From assembly GCF_011602085.1 (NCBI RefSeq), contig NZ_JAAONY010000001.1, forward strand, positions 372,001 through 436,000: DNA of 64,000 nucleotides. Reading direction: 5' to 3'. Positions within the stretch are counted from its first letter, which is position 1. Every line of letters starts with the position of its first letter. The stretch comes from Pseudoteredinibacter isoporae. Its GTDB lineage: Bacteria > Pseudomonadota > Gammaproteobacteria > Pseudomonadales > Cellvibrionaceae. Shown here in pieces: positions 56,148 through 64,000 of this stretch. The translations under genes and the position numbers were made by a program. The notes beneath the pieces are model-generated. The model saw only the letters and a program-made list of their open reading frames with translations, ran no database searches and was not told the origin of the DNA.

Positions 56148-57098
56148 TTAAAGCCCATTACGCAAACCGAGTTCCCCCGGGTACGGATCAAAGTAGCTCT
56201 GGGCATTAATATAATCACCACCAAATCTTGGGGTGTAGTGTTTCAATAACGTCATGGGTGCAATCAAGGGCACTTCGCCCTTGCGATAGCTTTTAATCAC
56301 CGAAACAAGATCCTGACGCGATTGGCTATCCACACGCTTTTTAAGAAAACCGAGAATATGCATCATAACATTACAGTGCCCGGCTTTTGACGCCGGCTTG
56401 GCAAGAATCGTCATAAAACGAGACTCGTATTCTTGAGCCGCATCAGCTAACGCCCCCTGCTCAAGATCGGCCAGAAACCTTCCCAGAGCGACGGTTTGCT
56501 CATAATTGTGTGCCTGCAAAATAAACTTGTGTCGGCTGTGAAATTTCATCATTTCACCAATGCTCAAATTGGCCAGGACCTTGCTCCGCCACTCATGATA
56601 GCAAAACACTCTCAAGACAAAGTTTTCATAGAGGTATTTGTCGTGCAGGCGACCTTCTTCTTCGATGGGCAGGTTGGGATACGCTTTGCGCAGCTGCTCA
56701 GTGAATAAACCGTCACGTTTTTTCATATGCGGATGACCATTGTCTTGGTACACCTTTATTCTCTCCATGCCGCAGCTGGGAGAATTCTTCATCAAAATGT
56801 AACCGTAGATGTCCTGCATTCGAGGCATTACTTCCTGGCTGACCGCAATTAACCGGGCGCTGACATCAACACTATGATCATCGCTGTAACTGAGACGAGG
56901 TTTGTCCGGATCACCTGTCAGACGCATGGTTGGGCGAGGTACCGAAAAACCGGCTGCCACTTCCGGGCAAAAGGTTTTGTACTCAAAATACTCACTTAGA
57001 GTTTTAAGGCACAAGCTCGACTGGCAGTGACCGCCGTTATATCGAACTTCCTGTCCCACCAAGCAAGCACTAATACCAATCTGTATTTTCTGTTGCAT
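56148..57098 (-). CDS. YbgA-like protein (DUF523 + DUF1722)
   Basis: A 316-residue two-domain protein. DUF523 (residues 5-150) has IGISACLVGQEVRYNGGHC and the Cys-containing ILMKNSPSCGMERIKVY; DUF1722 (from about 170) has KFHSRHKFILQAHN, typical of YbgA. The conserved cysteines of DUF523 could bind a metal, perhaps an iron-sulfur cluster. Function is unknown, though the family keeps to photolyase genes. GGAG lies before the ATG. Confidence 0.9.
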   Translation of the reverse strand: MQQKIQIGISACLVGQEVRYNGGHCQSSLCLKTLSEYFEYKTFCPEVAAGFSVPRPTMRLTGDPDKPRLSYSDDHSVDVSARLIAVSQEVMPRMQDIYGYILMKNSPSCGMERIKVYQDNGHPHMKKRDGLFTEQLRKAYPNLPIEEEGRLHDKYLYENFVLRVFCYHEWRSKVLANLSIGEMMKFHSRHKFILQAHNYEQTVALGRFLADLEQGALADAAQEYESRFMTILAKPASKAGHCNVMMHILGFLKKRVDSQSRQDLVSVIKSYRKGEVPLIAPMTLLKHYTPRFGGDYINAQSYFDPYPGELGLRNGL

Positions 57099-57136
57099 GA
57101 CATTTCTCCAGTTTTATTCAAGCCAAAGTTCCTACT

Positions 57137-58219
57137 CTACGCAACGACCACAGCCATTGTGTTCTGCGATTTTCTACGTTCTGAAAATCCGTTTTCCTGC
57201 ACCAGGGCAGCTAGGAAATTGATGTGTTCCGCTTCCTGATTCAGACAGGGAATGTAGCGATAGCTTTCTCCCCCGGCATGTAAAAAAGTGTCCCGGTTCT
57301 CCACCGCAATTTCTTCCAGGGTTTCGAGACAATCCGCCGAAAAGCCCGGGCAGATAACCGCCACATCTTTTGTGCCTTCTTCCGGCAATTGCTCCAGCCG
57401 AATATCGGTATAAGGTTGCAGCCACTCCTGCTTTCCGAATCGGGATTGAAAACAGCTTTCGTATTGCTCCCCACTCAAGCCCAAAGCTTCGGCGAGCAAG
57501 CGAGATGTTTTCATACAGAAACAGTAGTAAGGATCCCCTTTTTCCAGATACGACTTGGGTGTTCCATGGTAAGAAATGATCAACTTTTGTGGCTGGCCAT
57601 TTTTTTCAAAATCCTTCAACAGCGATGCTTTCAGCGCAGCGATATAAAAAGGATGATCATGATAACCATTGATGAATCTCAGACTGGGCACCCAGCGTTG
57701 TTTTCTGAGCTCTTTACTCAGGGCATCAAAGGCCGAAGCCGTGGTGGCACCACAATACTGTGGGTACAAGGGGAGCACGATTACTTGATCACTGAACTGC
57801 TTTCGAATCTCGGCCAACTCATCGGAAAAAGAAGGCTTACCGTAATTCATGGCCAGATGCACCTGGTACTGCCCTGCCCCGAAGTGCGCATCCAGACGGT
57901 CTTGCAAAGCCGACTGCTGCTGCCGGGAAATCTTCAATAACGGAGAACCGTTCTCTGTCCAGATTTGTTTATAGAGTTTGGCAGAGGCCCTGGGGCGAAA
58001 AGGTAAAATAAACAGGCGTAAGATCACCCACCAGAGCAGGCGCGGGACTTCAACAACACGTGGATCGCTGAGAAACTGCTTCAGATAAGGACGCAGAGCA
58101 CTGGCTGTTGGCGCCTCGGGTGTTCCCAGATTGCACAACAATACCGCGATGGGTGCTTGCGCTGCTTTCTGATGAGGGTTTGCGGTCTCTGCCAAGTAGG
58201 CCACGGGGCTGTACTCCAA
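57137..58219 (-). CDS. hemH: Ferrochelatase
   Basis: A 360-residue enzyme that inserts Fe2+ into protoporphyrin IX, the last step of haem synthesis. It begins IAVLLCNLGTPEAPT at residue 24, the catalytic His is in LIISYHGTPKSYLEKGDPY, and the acidic site is in CPGFSADCLETLEEI. The start is a TTG at 58219, preceded directly by an in-frame stop; a GTG at 58204 is the alternative. The hemH-ybgA-phr order puts a photosensitiser-removing step and DNA repair in the same transcript. Confidence 0.93.
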   Translation of the reverse strand: MEYSPVAYLAETANPHQKAAQAPIAVLLCNLGTPEAPTASALRPYLKQFLSDPRVVEVPRLLWWVILRLFILPFRPRASAKLYKQIWTENGSPLLKISRQQQSALQDRLDAHFGAGQYQVHLAMNYGKPSFSDELAEIRKQFSDQVIVLPLYPQYCGATTASAFDALSKELRKQRWVPSLRFINGYHDHPFYIAALKASLLKDFEKNGQPQKLIISYHGTPKSYLEKGDPYYCFCMKTSRLLAEALGLSGEQYESCFQSRFGKQEWLQPYTDIRLEQLPEEGTKDVAVICPGFSADCLETLEEIAVENRDTFLHAGGESYRYIPCLNQEAEHINFLAALVQENGFSERRKSQNTMAVVVA

Positions 58220-58287
58220 TCAATGATCTGACTGAAATAATTGTACAGAGCCTCGATTCTGGCAATGAATCTCGTCGAATGAACAGA

Positions 58288-58332
58288 TTTTGTCTAATTA
58301 AATAGAGCTCTAATTAGACAAAAGTCTGTCAA
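58288..58332 (-). promoter_or_regulatory. Promoter and inverted-repeat operator of hemH-ybgA-phr
   Basis: A perfect 13-bp inverted repeat, TTTTGTCTAATTA (58288-58300) and TAATTAGACAAAA (58311-58323), with 10 bases between. On the minus strand a TTGACA (58332-58327) lies just before it, and TCTATT (58306-58301) 20 bases after is a possible -10 box, a spacing seen in MerR-type promoters. The half-site TTTTGTCTAA equals that before the MerR-type gene at 53.3 kb. Confidence 0.68.
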
Positions 58333-58351
58333 AAATGAGATTTTAGGCGCC

Positions 58352-59512
58352 TCAGTCCAATAAGCTGCGGTAGTTATCAGAGAAAACATCCCGCCCAATG
58401 ATCAACTTCATAATCTCCGAACTGCCCGCCAGAATCCGGTTAATGCGTGCATCGGTGAACATATTGCAAATGGGGTATTCCTTCATATAACCCGCGCCGC
58501 CGTGAAGCTGCACGCCCAGATCCAGCATGCGACCCTCGATTTCTGTGGCCTGCAACTTCGCTTTCGCGGCCATATTTACGGTTAATTCGCCTTTATTGTG
58601 CAGGGTGACACAGGTATCTACATAGGCTTGCATGATGTCGATCTCGGCGTCCATTTCAGCCATGGTGAACTGGGTGTTCTGCATATGAGACAAAGGCTTG
58701 CCAAACACCTTGCGCTCCATCACAAACTGGCGAGTCAAATCAAAGGCACGGCGAGCATTGGCAGTTGAACCAACCGCTGCAATCAGTCGCTCCTCAGCCA
58801 AGCCTTTCATCAAGTAAAAGAAACCGTGGCCATGTTCGCCAAGCACATTGTCTTTGGGAATACGCACATTATTGAAAAACAGCTCAGCGGTGTCCTGGGC
58901 TTTCATGCCCATCTTGTCGAGGTTTCGCCCCCGCTCAAAACCTTCCATGCCACGCTCAACCACCACAAGCGTCATGGCGTGCGGGTTATTATCCGGATCA
59001 GCCTTGGCCGCAACGATGACAAGATCGGCATTGATTCCGTTTGAGATATACGTCTTCGAGCCATTCAGAATGAAATCGTCGCCATCGGGCTTGAGCGTAC
59101 TTCGCATGCCGGCCAGATCACTGCCGGCATCAGGTTCAGTCATCGCTATCGCGAGAATTTTTTCACCACGCACGCAGGGAGGCAGAAAGCGTTTTTTCTG
59201 TTCGTCATTACCGAAGTGATCAAGATAGGGGCCAACCAAGCGACTGTGCAGGGTCGCAAACCATTCACCGGTTCCGGCTCGGGCGTTTTCTTCAATGATG
59301 ATCTGCTCGTAACGAAAATCTCGGTCGCCCATACCACCGTATTCTTCGTCGGGCCAAATCATCAGGAAGCCCTGCTCACCGGCTTTTAAAAAGGCTTCGC
59401 GATCGACAATTTCCTGCTCGCGCCAACGCTCCATATGGGGCGCGATTTCCTGTTCCAGAAATTTGCGATAGGCCTCGCGAAACATGGTTTGTTCTTCGGT
59501 AAAGCTTCTCAT
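58352..59512 (-). CDS. Acyl-CoA dehydrogenase
   Basis: A 386-residue flavoprotein of the acyl-CoA dehydrogenase family, which makes the alpha-beta double bond in acyl-CoA. It has the signature AMTEPDAGSDLAGM, the FAD site SKTYISNGINADLVIV, and the C-terminal block LGVQLHGGAGYMKEYPI. The ATG at 59512 has AGGAG 7 bases upstream; the frame is open to 59539. It lies 109 bases after the thioesterase gene in the same direction. Chain length preference is not readable. Confidence 0.9.
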   Translation of the reverse strand: MRSFTEEQTMFREAYRKFLEQEIAPHMERWREQEIVDREAFLKAGEQGFLMIWPDEEYGGMGDRDFRYEQIIIEENARAGTGEWFATLHSRLVGPYLDHFGNDEQKKRFLPPCVRGEKILAIAMTEPDAGSDLAGMRSTLKPDGDDFILNGSKTYISNGINADLVIVAAKADPDNNPHAMTLVVVERGMEGFERGRNLDKMGMKAQDTAELFFNNVRIPKDNVLGEHGHGFFYLMKGLAEERLIAAVGSTANARRAFDLTRQFVMERKVFGKPLSHMQNTQFTMAEMDAEIDIMQAYVDTCVTLHNKGELTVNMAAKAKLQATEIEGRMLDLGVQLHGGAGYMKEYPICNMFTDARINRILAGSSEIMKLIIGRDVFSDNYRSLLD

Positions 59513-59621
59513 GATGACTCTCCTCTTTTGCAACATCATATGATGTTGCCGATAGCCGTCACCATGGCCAAGTTTATCAAGCGAGAGACGAAAACTCTCA
59601 AATCGAACTCAAATCCGGGCG

Positions 59622-60482
59622 CTAGTCCCGGACGCGGATCAGTCCTTCCTGGGCTGTTGACGCAACGAGACGGCCATCGTGACTGTAAAAACTGCCACGG
59701 TTAAAGGCTCGGCTGCCGCCACTCTTGGGGCTGTCCAAATGATAATAAAGCCACTCATCGACTCTCACCGGCTGGTGAAACCACATGGAATGATCGAGGC
59801 TGGCGCCCTGAATTTTTTCCATAAGGCCGCGAACGCGATGGGGTCTGAGACCCGTGGTCATCAATTTATAATCGGAGATATAGGTCAACAAGGTGCGATG
59901 CACATTGAGGTCATCCGATAATTTGCCATTAAAACGAAACCAAAAGCCGTGCTCGGGCTCGGCTGGCTCCGGATCGATAGGGTGCTGGGGTTGGGTGGAA
60001 CGGATATCCACCATACTCAGGGGAAAAATAAACGGTGCGCTTTTATCGCTGTACTGAGCATAAATACGCTCATTACGCGCCTGATCACTTTCCAGATCCT
60101 CAGGCATCGGCGTACCCTCGGGCAGATCCATTTGATGTTCAAGGCCTTTTTCAACTTTCTGAAAAGAAATGGAACAGTTAAAAATCGCTGCACCATTTTG
60201 CTTGGCGACAACACGACGGGTATTGAAACTGCCACCATCGCGAATCGGATCAACATCAAAAATAATTGGGCGCTTGGCATCGCCGGGGCGCAGAAAATAG
60301 GCATGCATAGAATGCGGCTGTCGCTCACTGTCGATGGTACGAGCAGCGGCATTGATCGCCTGGGCGAGAACCTGCCCACCATAAACTCGAGGCAGGGCCA
60401 GAGGAAGAGAATTGCCACGGAATAAAAATGTATCCAGCTGCTCGACTTCCAGGGTATCGAGCAATTGATTGAGTTTGTACAT
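59622..60482 (-). CDS. tesB: Acyl-CoA thioesterase II
   Basis: A 286-residue double hot-dog thioesterase. The first half has PRVYGGQVLAQAI, RPIIFDVDPIRDGGSF and FNTRRVVAKQNG; the second holds the catalytic residues in ASLDHSMWFHQP (Asp) and AQEGLIR (Gln). It hydrolyses medium and long acyl-CoA. Its stop is 109 bases before the acyl-CoA dehydrogenase start. It may be transcribed from the 258-bp gap downstream of the SDR gene. Confidence 0.92.
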   Translation of the reverse strand: MYKLNQLLDTLEVEQLDTFLFRGNSLPLALPRVYGGQVLAQAINAAARTIDSERQPHSMHAYFLRPGDAKRPIIFDVDPIRDGGSFNTRRVVAKQNGAAIFNCSISFQKVEKGLEHQMDLPEGTPMPEDLESDQARNERIYAQYSDKSAPFIFPLSMVDIRSTQPQHPIDPEPAEPEHGFWFRFNGKLSDDLNVHRTLLTYISDYKLMTTGLRPHRVRGLMEKIQGASLDHSMWFHQPVRVDEWLYYHLDSPKSGGSRAFNRGSFYSHDGRLVASTAQEGLIRVRD

Positions 60483-60693
60483 CGGGGATATCAGACCTGT
60501 TCACATTACTATGGGCATCGCTTCAGATACAGCGCCGTCGCATAAGCCTTATGAAAGTCTTGGTGCTTTCTGTACTTTTGGCGCTTTCTATACGGATGTG
60601 TATTTTTATAACGACAGCTACTGTAGAGCGACGAAGCTCACTTTACTGAGCCTCGAAGAAAAGAACAACATACAATCGACCAAGAAAAGGGCC

Positions 60694-60715
60694 TGATTGA
60701 CTCAGCCAGGGCCTT
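60694..60715 (-). terminator. Possible weak terminator after the SDR gene
   Basis: On the minus strand GGCTGA, a 5-base loop, and TCAGGCC pair with one bulged G, followed by CTTTTCTT. It lies about 25 bases after the SDR stop codon. The rest of the 258-bp gap to tesB shows nothing I recognise. Confidence 0.3.
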
Positions 60716-60740
60716 GCAGCCGAATTTGATAGCCGCTCCG

Positions 60741-61484
60741 TTACCAGGTTTCCACCCAGGGGCGCAGGTCCATCTCAAAGGTCCAGGCATCTCGTGGCTG
60801 GCGATGCAGTTGAACATAAGCCTCGGCAATAGACTCGGGTTTGACGATATCATCGTCATGTCGATCGGATTTGTGCACCAGAAAATTCTCGCGTATCCAG
60901 GCCGTATCCACCGCCGCATCAATTACCACATGAGCAACATGGATATTTTGCGGGGCCAGCTCGCGAGCCATACTCTGAGCCAAGGCACGCAGCCCGTGCT
61001 TGGCGCTGGCAAAAGCAGCGAAGCCGGCAGCGCCTCGAACACTGGCCGTGGCTCCCGTAAAAATGATGCTGCCTTTACCTCGGGGAAGGAGGGTTTTAGC
61101 GGCTTCGCGCCCGGTCAAAAATCCCGCAAAGCAGGCCATTTCCCAGATTTTGGAAAATTTACGGCTGCTGGTATCCAGAATCTTCATGGGTACATTGGCC
61201 CCCACATTGAAGACGACCACTGACAGTGGGCCCACTTCGGATTCGATGCGAGCAAACAATTCTACTATCGCTTCTTCATCGCGAGCATCCACTGACCAAC
61301 CATGAGCTTCACCCCCTGCCGCCTCGATCTCTTCCACGAGGCCCTGCAGGCGATCACCATTGCGGCGCACGGCAACAATCACATACCCTTCTTGGGAGAA
61401 ACGTCGGGCAATCGCGCTGCCAATAGCATCCCCCGCTCCGACCACCAAGGCCACTTCCCGTTTTTCAGTCGTTTTCTCAGCCAT
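60741..61484 (-). CDS. Short-chain dehydrogenase/reductase with Phe at the catalytic Tyr place
   Basis: A 247-residue SDR from the ATG at 61484 (AGGTGA upstream). Cofactor site: ALVVGAGDAIGSAIARRF; NAG-like VVFNVGANVP. Where SDRs have YxxxK it reads FAAFASAKHGLRALAQ, so the catalytic Tyr is Phe while the Lys stays; a Ser is present in TGATASVRG. My recollection is that a group of related SDRs shares this change. It may have another activity or act as a binding protein. It lies between the HxlR regulator and tesB, all in one direction. Confidence 0.83.
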   Translation of the reverse strand: MAEKTTEKREVALVVGAGDAIGSAIARRFSQEGYVIVAVRRNGDRLQGLVEEIEAAGGEAHGWSVDARDEEAIVELFARIESEVGPLSVVVFNVGANVPMKILDTSSRKFSKIWEMACFAGFLTGREAAKTLLPRGKGSIIFTGATASVRGAAGFAAFASAKHGLRALAQSMARELAPQNIHVAHVVIDAAVDTAWIRENFLVHKSDRHDDDIVKPESIAEAYVQLHRQPRDAWTFEMDLRPWVETW

Positions 61485-61622
61485 GCTCTTCACCTCGCTC
61501 TGCCCAGCTAATGCCCAGACATCATCTGCCACTTATATGATGGAGGCATAATCATCAAACAAAGGGTTCCATTTTGCAACCATCAATGGAGGAGTATGCC
61601 GAATGCGGAAGTTTGGCTATGT

Positions 61623-62129
61623 TTATCGAGACGTCTTCAGCGCGCGGATGCCGGGGCGCAGCTCGTCCAGATCCAGATCAGACAAAGCCGGGCCGGCTAC
61701 AGGTTTCATATCCTGGGGACGAATAGGCTCTTTGCAATCCGGACAGAAATAGGTGGGTTTAATGCGCTGGCCACAGGATTTGTGCACATATTCAATCGGC
61801 GCACCTTTCTCGCCGGCCATCCAGCGGTCACCCCACTGAACCAGAGCCAACATAATGGGGTATAGATCCAGACCTTTTTCGGTCAGCAGGTATTCGTAAC
61901 GAGGCGGTTTTTCCTGGTACAGGACTTTCTCAAACACCCCCTGCTCAACCAGTTTATTCAAGCGATCAGACAAACGATGCTTGGTCAGGCCTATATCAGA
62001 CTGGAAATCCGAGAAACGACGGGCTTTGAGAAATGCACTGCGGATAATCAGCAAACTCCAACGATCGCCCACCACCGACAGGGCTCGGGATACCGAACAA
62101 GTCTCATTGCCAATGTCGCTCCAGCGCAT
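61623..62129 (-). CDS. HxlR-family transcriptional regulator
   Basis: A 168-residue regulator. The winged-helix HxlR domain fills residues 1-110 (CSVSRALSVVGDRWSLLIIR, FSDFQSDIGLTKHRLSDRLNKL, TEKGLDLYPIMLALVQWGDRW, each given in part). The C-terminus has a small Cys cluster, SCGQRIKPTYFCPDCKEP, which could bind zinc. The first Cys in NETCSVSRAL is in the place used by redox-sensing HxlR proteins. It probably controls the SDR-tesB-acyl-CoA dehydrogenase genes that follow on the same strand, and perhaps itself. Confidence 0.87.
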   Translation of the reverse strand: MRWSDIGNETCSVSRALSVVGDRWSLLIIRSAFLKARRFSDFQSDIGLTKHRLSDRLNKLVEQGVFEKVLYQEKPPRYEYLLTEKGLDLYPIMLALVQWGDRWMAGEKGAPIEYVHKSCGQRIKPTYFCPDCKEPIRPQDMKPVAGPALSDLDLDELRPGIRALKTSR

Positions 62130-62286
62130 GATATGTACCTTTTATGACCGTGAAAGGGATTATAGGGCGATGAGAACAGGCTGGCAAAACCACATATAAC
62201 TCATTTGAGTACTTGATATATGTTTCATATGTATGACAATTGCTTAACCACTGATTACGCAAGGATTATTCGCGGATTTCTCCTTA

Positions 62287-64000
62287 ATGCCCAGCTTTAT
62301 ATTGATTACCTCTGTACTCCTGTTTGTTATAGCCCTCGGACTCAGCATCCGATTTACGCTCAATAAGAAAACTCGAATTGCCTGCTTTTTGCTCGCCATG
62401 CTGTGGGTGATATTAAGCTGCACGTTTTTTGTGGCGGACTACTTCAGCGGAAACGGCATCGATGAGGCCACCGTTTACCATATGCAATATGGCCTTGGCG
62501 GGGCCGGTTTCGGTGAATACAGCCGCCTGATCCTTGTCAGTTCTCTGGGTTTGGCGGCGATCGTGGGCTTGCTCATCTATGCCTTCTTTTTTGGTCGAAA
62601 GCCTGAAGCCTCCAAAACCGTTGTTACCCTGATGCCCGCCAGTTTATTCGCAGCGCTATTGTGCAATCCCGCCAGCCTGGATTTGTACCGCGTCTCCGGC
62701 CTGGATACCGCCCCGGCGGCATCGGATTTTCACCAGTATTATCAGAAGCCTGAACTTTCAGCGAGCCGCAATCATACAAAGAACATTGTCTATATTTACG
62801 CCGAAAGCCTCGAGCAAAACTATTTTGATGAAACGCTTTTTCCTGATTTGATGCCGAAACTCAAAGCCCTGAGTGCCGAATCCTCTTTATTCACCAATAT
62901 CCACCAGGTCTATGGCACGGGCTGGACAATTGCCGGAATCGCTGCCAGCCAATGTGGCATTTCACTGGTCACGCCTTCTCACGGAAATTCTATGTCCGGA
63001 ATGCCGGAATTTTTACCTGGAGCGACTTGCCTGGGTGATTTGCTCAGCAAGGAAGGCTACCAACTCAACTTTATGGGTGGCGCTCAACTGAAGTTTGCCG
63101 GTAAGGGAAAGTTCTTGAAAAACCACGGTTTCAGCACCATCAAAGGCTTGAATCACTTTAAGAAAGACGAAACCATCAGTAAGAACACATCAGCCTGGGG
63201 CCTTTATGATGACCAGCTACTGACTCTGGTCAGGGAAGAATTCCAACAATTGCAAGACCAAAACAAACCTTTTGGTCTGTTTGCACTCACCCTGGACACC
63301 CACCATCCCAAAGGGCATATATCCAAAAGCTGTCGCGATATGCGCTATCGGGATGGCAGCAACGCAATGCTGAACGCCGTCCATTGTACCGACGCACTGC
63401 TGTCTGACTTCATCGAGTCCATCCGGGCTCTCGATAAAGATAAGAACACCGTCATTGTCTTAGCCTCTGATCATCTGGCTCTCAAAAATCTGGCTTGGGA
63501 TACACTCAAGCAGAAACCCAGGAAAAACTTCCTGATGATTATTGATCCTGAGCAAAAAGGGCAAATAATTAACACCGAGGGCTCACCGCTCGATATCGCT
63601 CCCACTCTTCTGTCTGCGGTAGGTTATGAAGCGAATATGGGTTTGGGAAAAAATCTTTTTGATACAAAACTGAAAACCGCGCAAAGCCTCAATAAAAAAT
63701 TACCAAGCTGGCGTGATGACTTCCTTGAGTTTTGGGAATTTCCACAACTGTATGGGCACGCCACCATTGATTTGCCAGGGGGACACATTTCCTTTGCCAA
63801 TCGAGACTTAAAAATACCGGTGTTGATTGAGGTGAAGCCCAATCTTAGAACCATCGCGAGATTTCAATTCGACCGTTCAGCCGGACACCAATCTTTTGTA
63901 GACCATATATCGGAAATACCGCCCGGTTCTCACTTCCTATGGATTGACAGCTGCAAGAATATGCCATCATCGAGTGAAAAGGCTCCTAAAGGCTCATTTT
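62287..64000 (+). CDS. opgB: Phosphoglycerol transferase I, OpgB/MdoB-like (partial, cut by window end)
   Basis: At least 571 residues; the frame stays open to the window edge. The N-terminus has about four membrane helices (residues 3-20, 32-50, 80-102 and 110-130), then a sulfatase-fold domain outside the membrane: IVYIYAESLEQNYFD (metal), VYGTGWTIAGIAASQCGI with the nucleophile Thr, and VLASDHLAL (Asp-His). These match OpgB, which moves phosphoglycerol from phosphatidylglycerol to periplasmic glucans. The ATG at 62287 follows a 157-bp gap after the divergent HxlR gene. Confidence 0.85.
   Translation, partial: MPSFILITSVLLFVIALGLSIRFTLNKKTRIACFLLAMLWVILSCTFFVADYFSGNGIDEATVYHMQYGLGGAGFGEYSRLILVSSLGLAAIVGLLIYAFFFGRKPEASKTVVTLMPASLFAALLCNPASLDLYRVSGLDTAPAASDFHQYYQKPELSASRNHTKNIVYIYAESLEQNYFDETLFPDLMPKLKALSAESSLFTNIHQVYGTGWTIAGIAASQCGISLVTPSHGNSMSGMPEFLPGATCLGDLLSKEGYQLNFMGGAQLKFAGKGKFLKNHGFSTIKGLNHFKKDETISKNTSAWGLYDDQLLTLVREEFQQLQDQNKPFGLFALTLDTHHPKGHISKSCRDMRYRDGSNAMLNAVHCTDALLSDFIESIRALDKDKNTVIVLASDHLALKNLAWDTLKQKPRKNFLMIIDPEQKGQIINTEGSPLDIAPTLLSAVGYEANMGLGKNLFDTKLKTAQSLNKKLPSWRDDFLEFWEFPQLYGHATIDLPGGHISFANRDLKIPVLIEVKPNLRTIARFQFDRSAGHQSFVDHISEIPPGSHFLWIDSCKNMPSSSEKAPKGSF

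Noticed and set aside
60469-60696. 75-codon plus-strand frame at the start of tesB
   Set aside because: Starts with TTG inside tesB on the other strand, has no ribosome site and no recognisable sequence; I treat the gap as non-coding.
1-64000. CRISPR arrays, insertion sequences, prophage genes, tRNA or rRNA genes
   Set aside because: I looked for direct repeats with spacers, transposase or integrase motifs and cloverleaf sequences and saw none; the region reads as ordinary chromosomal backbone.

Overview
The window is a piece of a gammaproteobacterial chromosome of roughly balanced GC content. It is densely packed, with about 57 protein genes in short operons and no RNA gene, insertion sequence, prophage or CRISPR array that I could see. 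The gene set (TonB-dependent receptor, Entner-Doudoroff cluster with HexR, RpoE/ChrR, DUF6482, RND efflux, OpgB) fits an aerobic, probably aquatic heterotroph in or near Cellvibrionales/Pseudomonadales. The genus is not determinable by reading alone.

Layout. 1-4.07 kb: the end of an fdsGBACD-type operon for soluble NAD-dependent formate dehydrogenase (fdsB is cut by the window edge). 4.07-6.4 kb: an RstAB-like two-component pair with a small exported protein. 6.4-7.7 kb: an exported trypsin-like protease. 7.8-14.2 kb: a trehalose locus (cytoplasmic trehalase, MFS permease, TonB-dependent receptor) divergent from a LacI-type regulator, with three operator-like palindromes between them. 14.3-24.7 kb: central carbon metabolism (gap-pyk-glk and edd-zwf-pgl-eda operons, hexR, and a hexose-6-phosphate mutarotase) with HexR-box-like sites. 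The trehalose and sugar blocks together form a nearly complete route from trehalose to pyruvate.

24.9-33.8 kb is a mixed region: a VOC protein, an MhpA-like flavin hydroxylase and DUF2783 in one operon, two metallo-beta-lactamase-fold lipoproteins, an unusual molybdopterin oxidoreductase, a 55-residue membrane protein and a TPR protein. 33.8-44.9 kb is envelope-oriented: an ArnC-like/ArnT-like glycosyltransferase pair, a divergent two-component system, an RND efflux pair, a chemoreceptor and a thioredoxin-like protein. 45.1-47.4 kb: a sirtuin, a threonine dehydratase-like enzyme and a DCC-family protein.

47.4-58.3 kb is the most coherent unit and my best candidate for an interesting system. 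An ECF sigma factor/ChrR pair and a five-gene lipid-modifying operon diverge from two matching ECF-type promoters (TGATCT-N17-GTAT). Next to it lie a MerR-type regulator and a ferrochelatase-YbgA-photolyase operon. The regulator gene and the hemH operon carry the same inverted-repeat operator, with half-sites spaced 11 bp in one and 22 bp in the other. Together these look like a light and singlet-oxygen response island. 58.3-62.1 kb holds acyl-CoA metabolism genes and an HxlR regulator. The window ends inside an opgB-like phosphoglycerol transferase gene.
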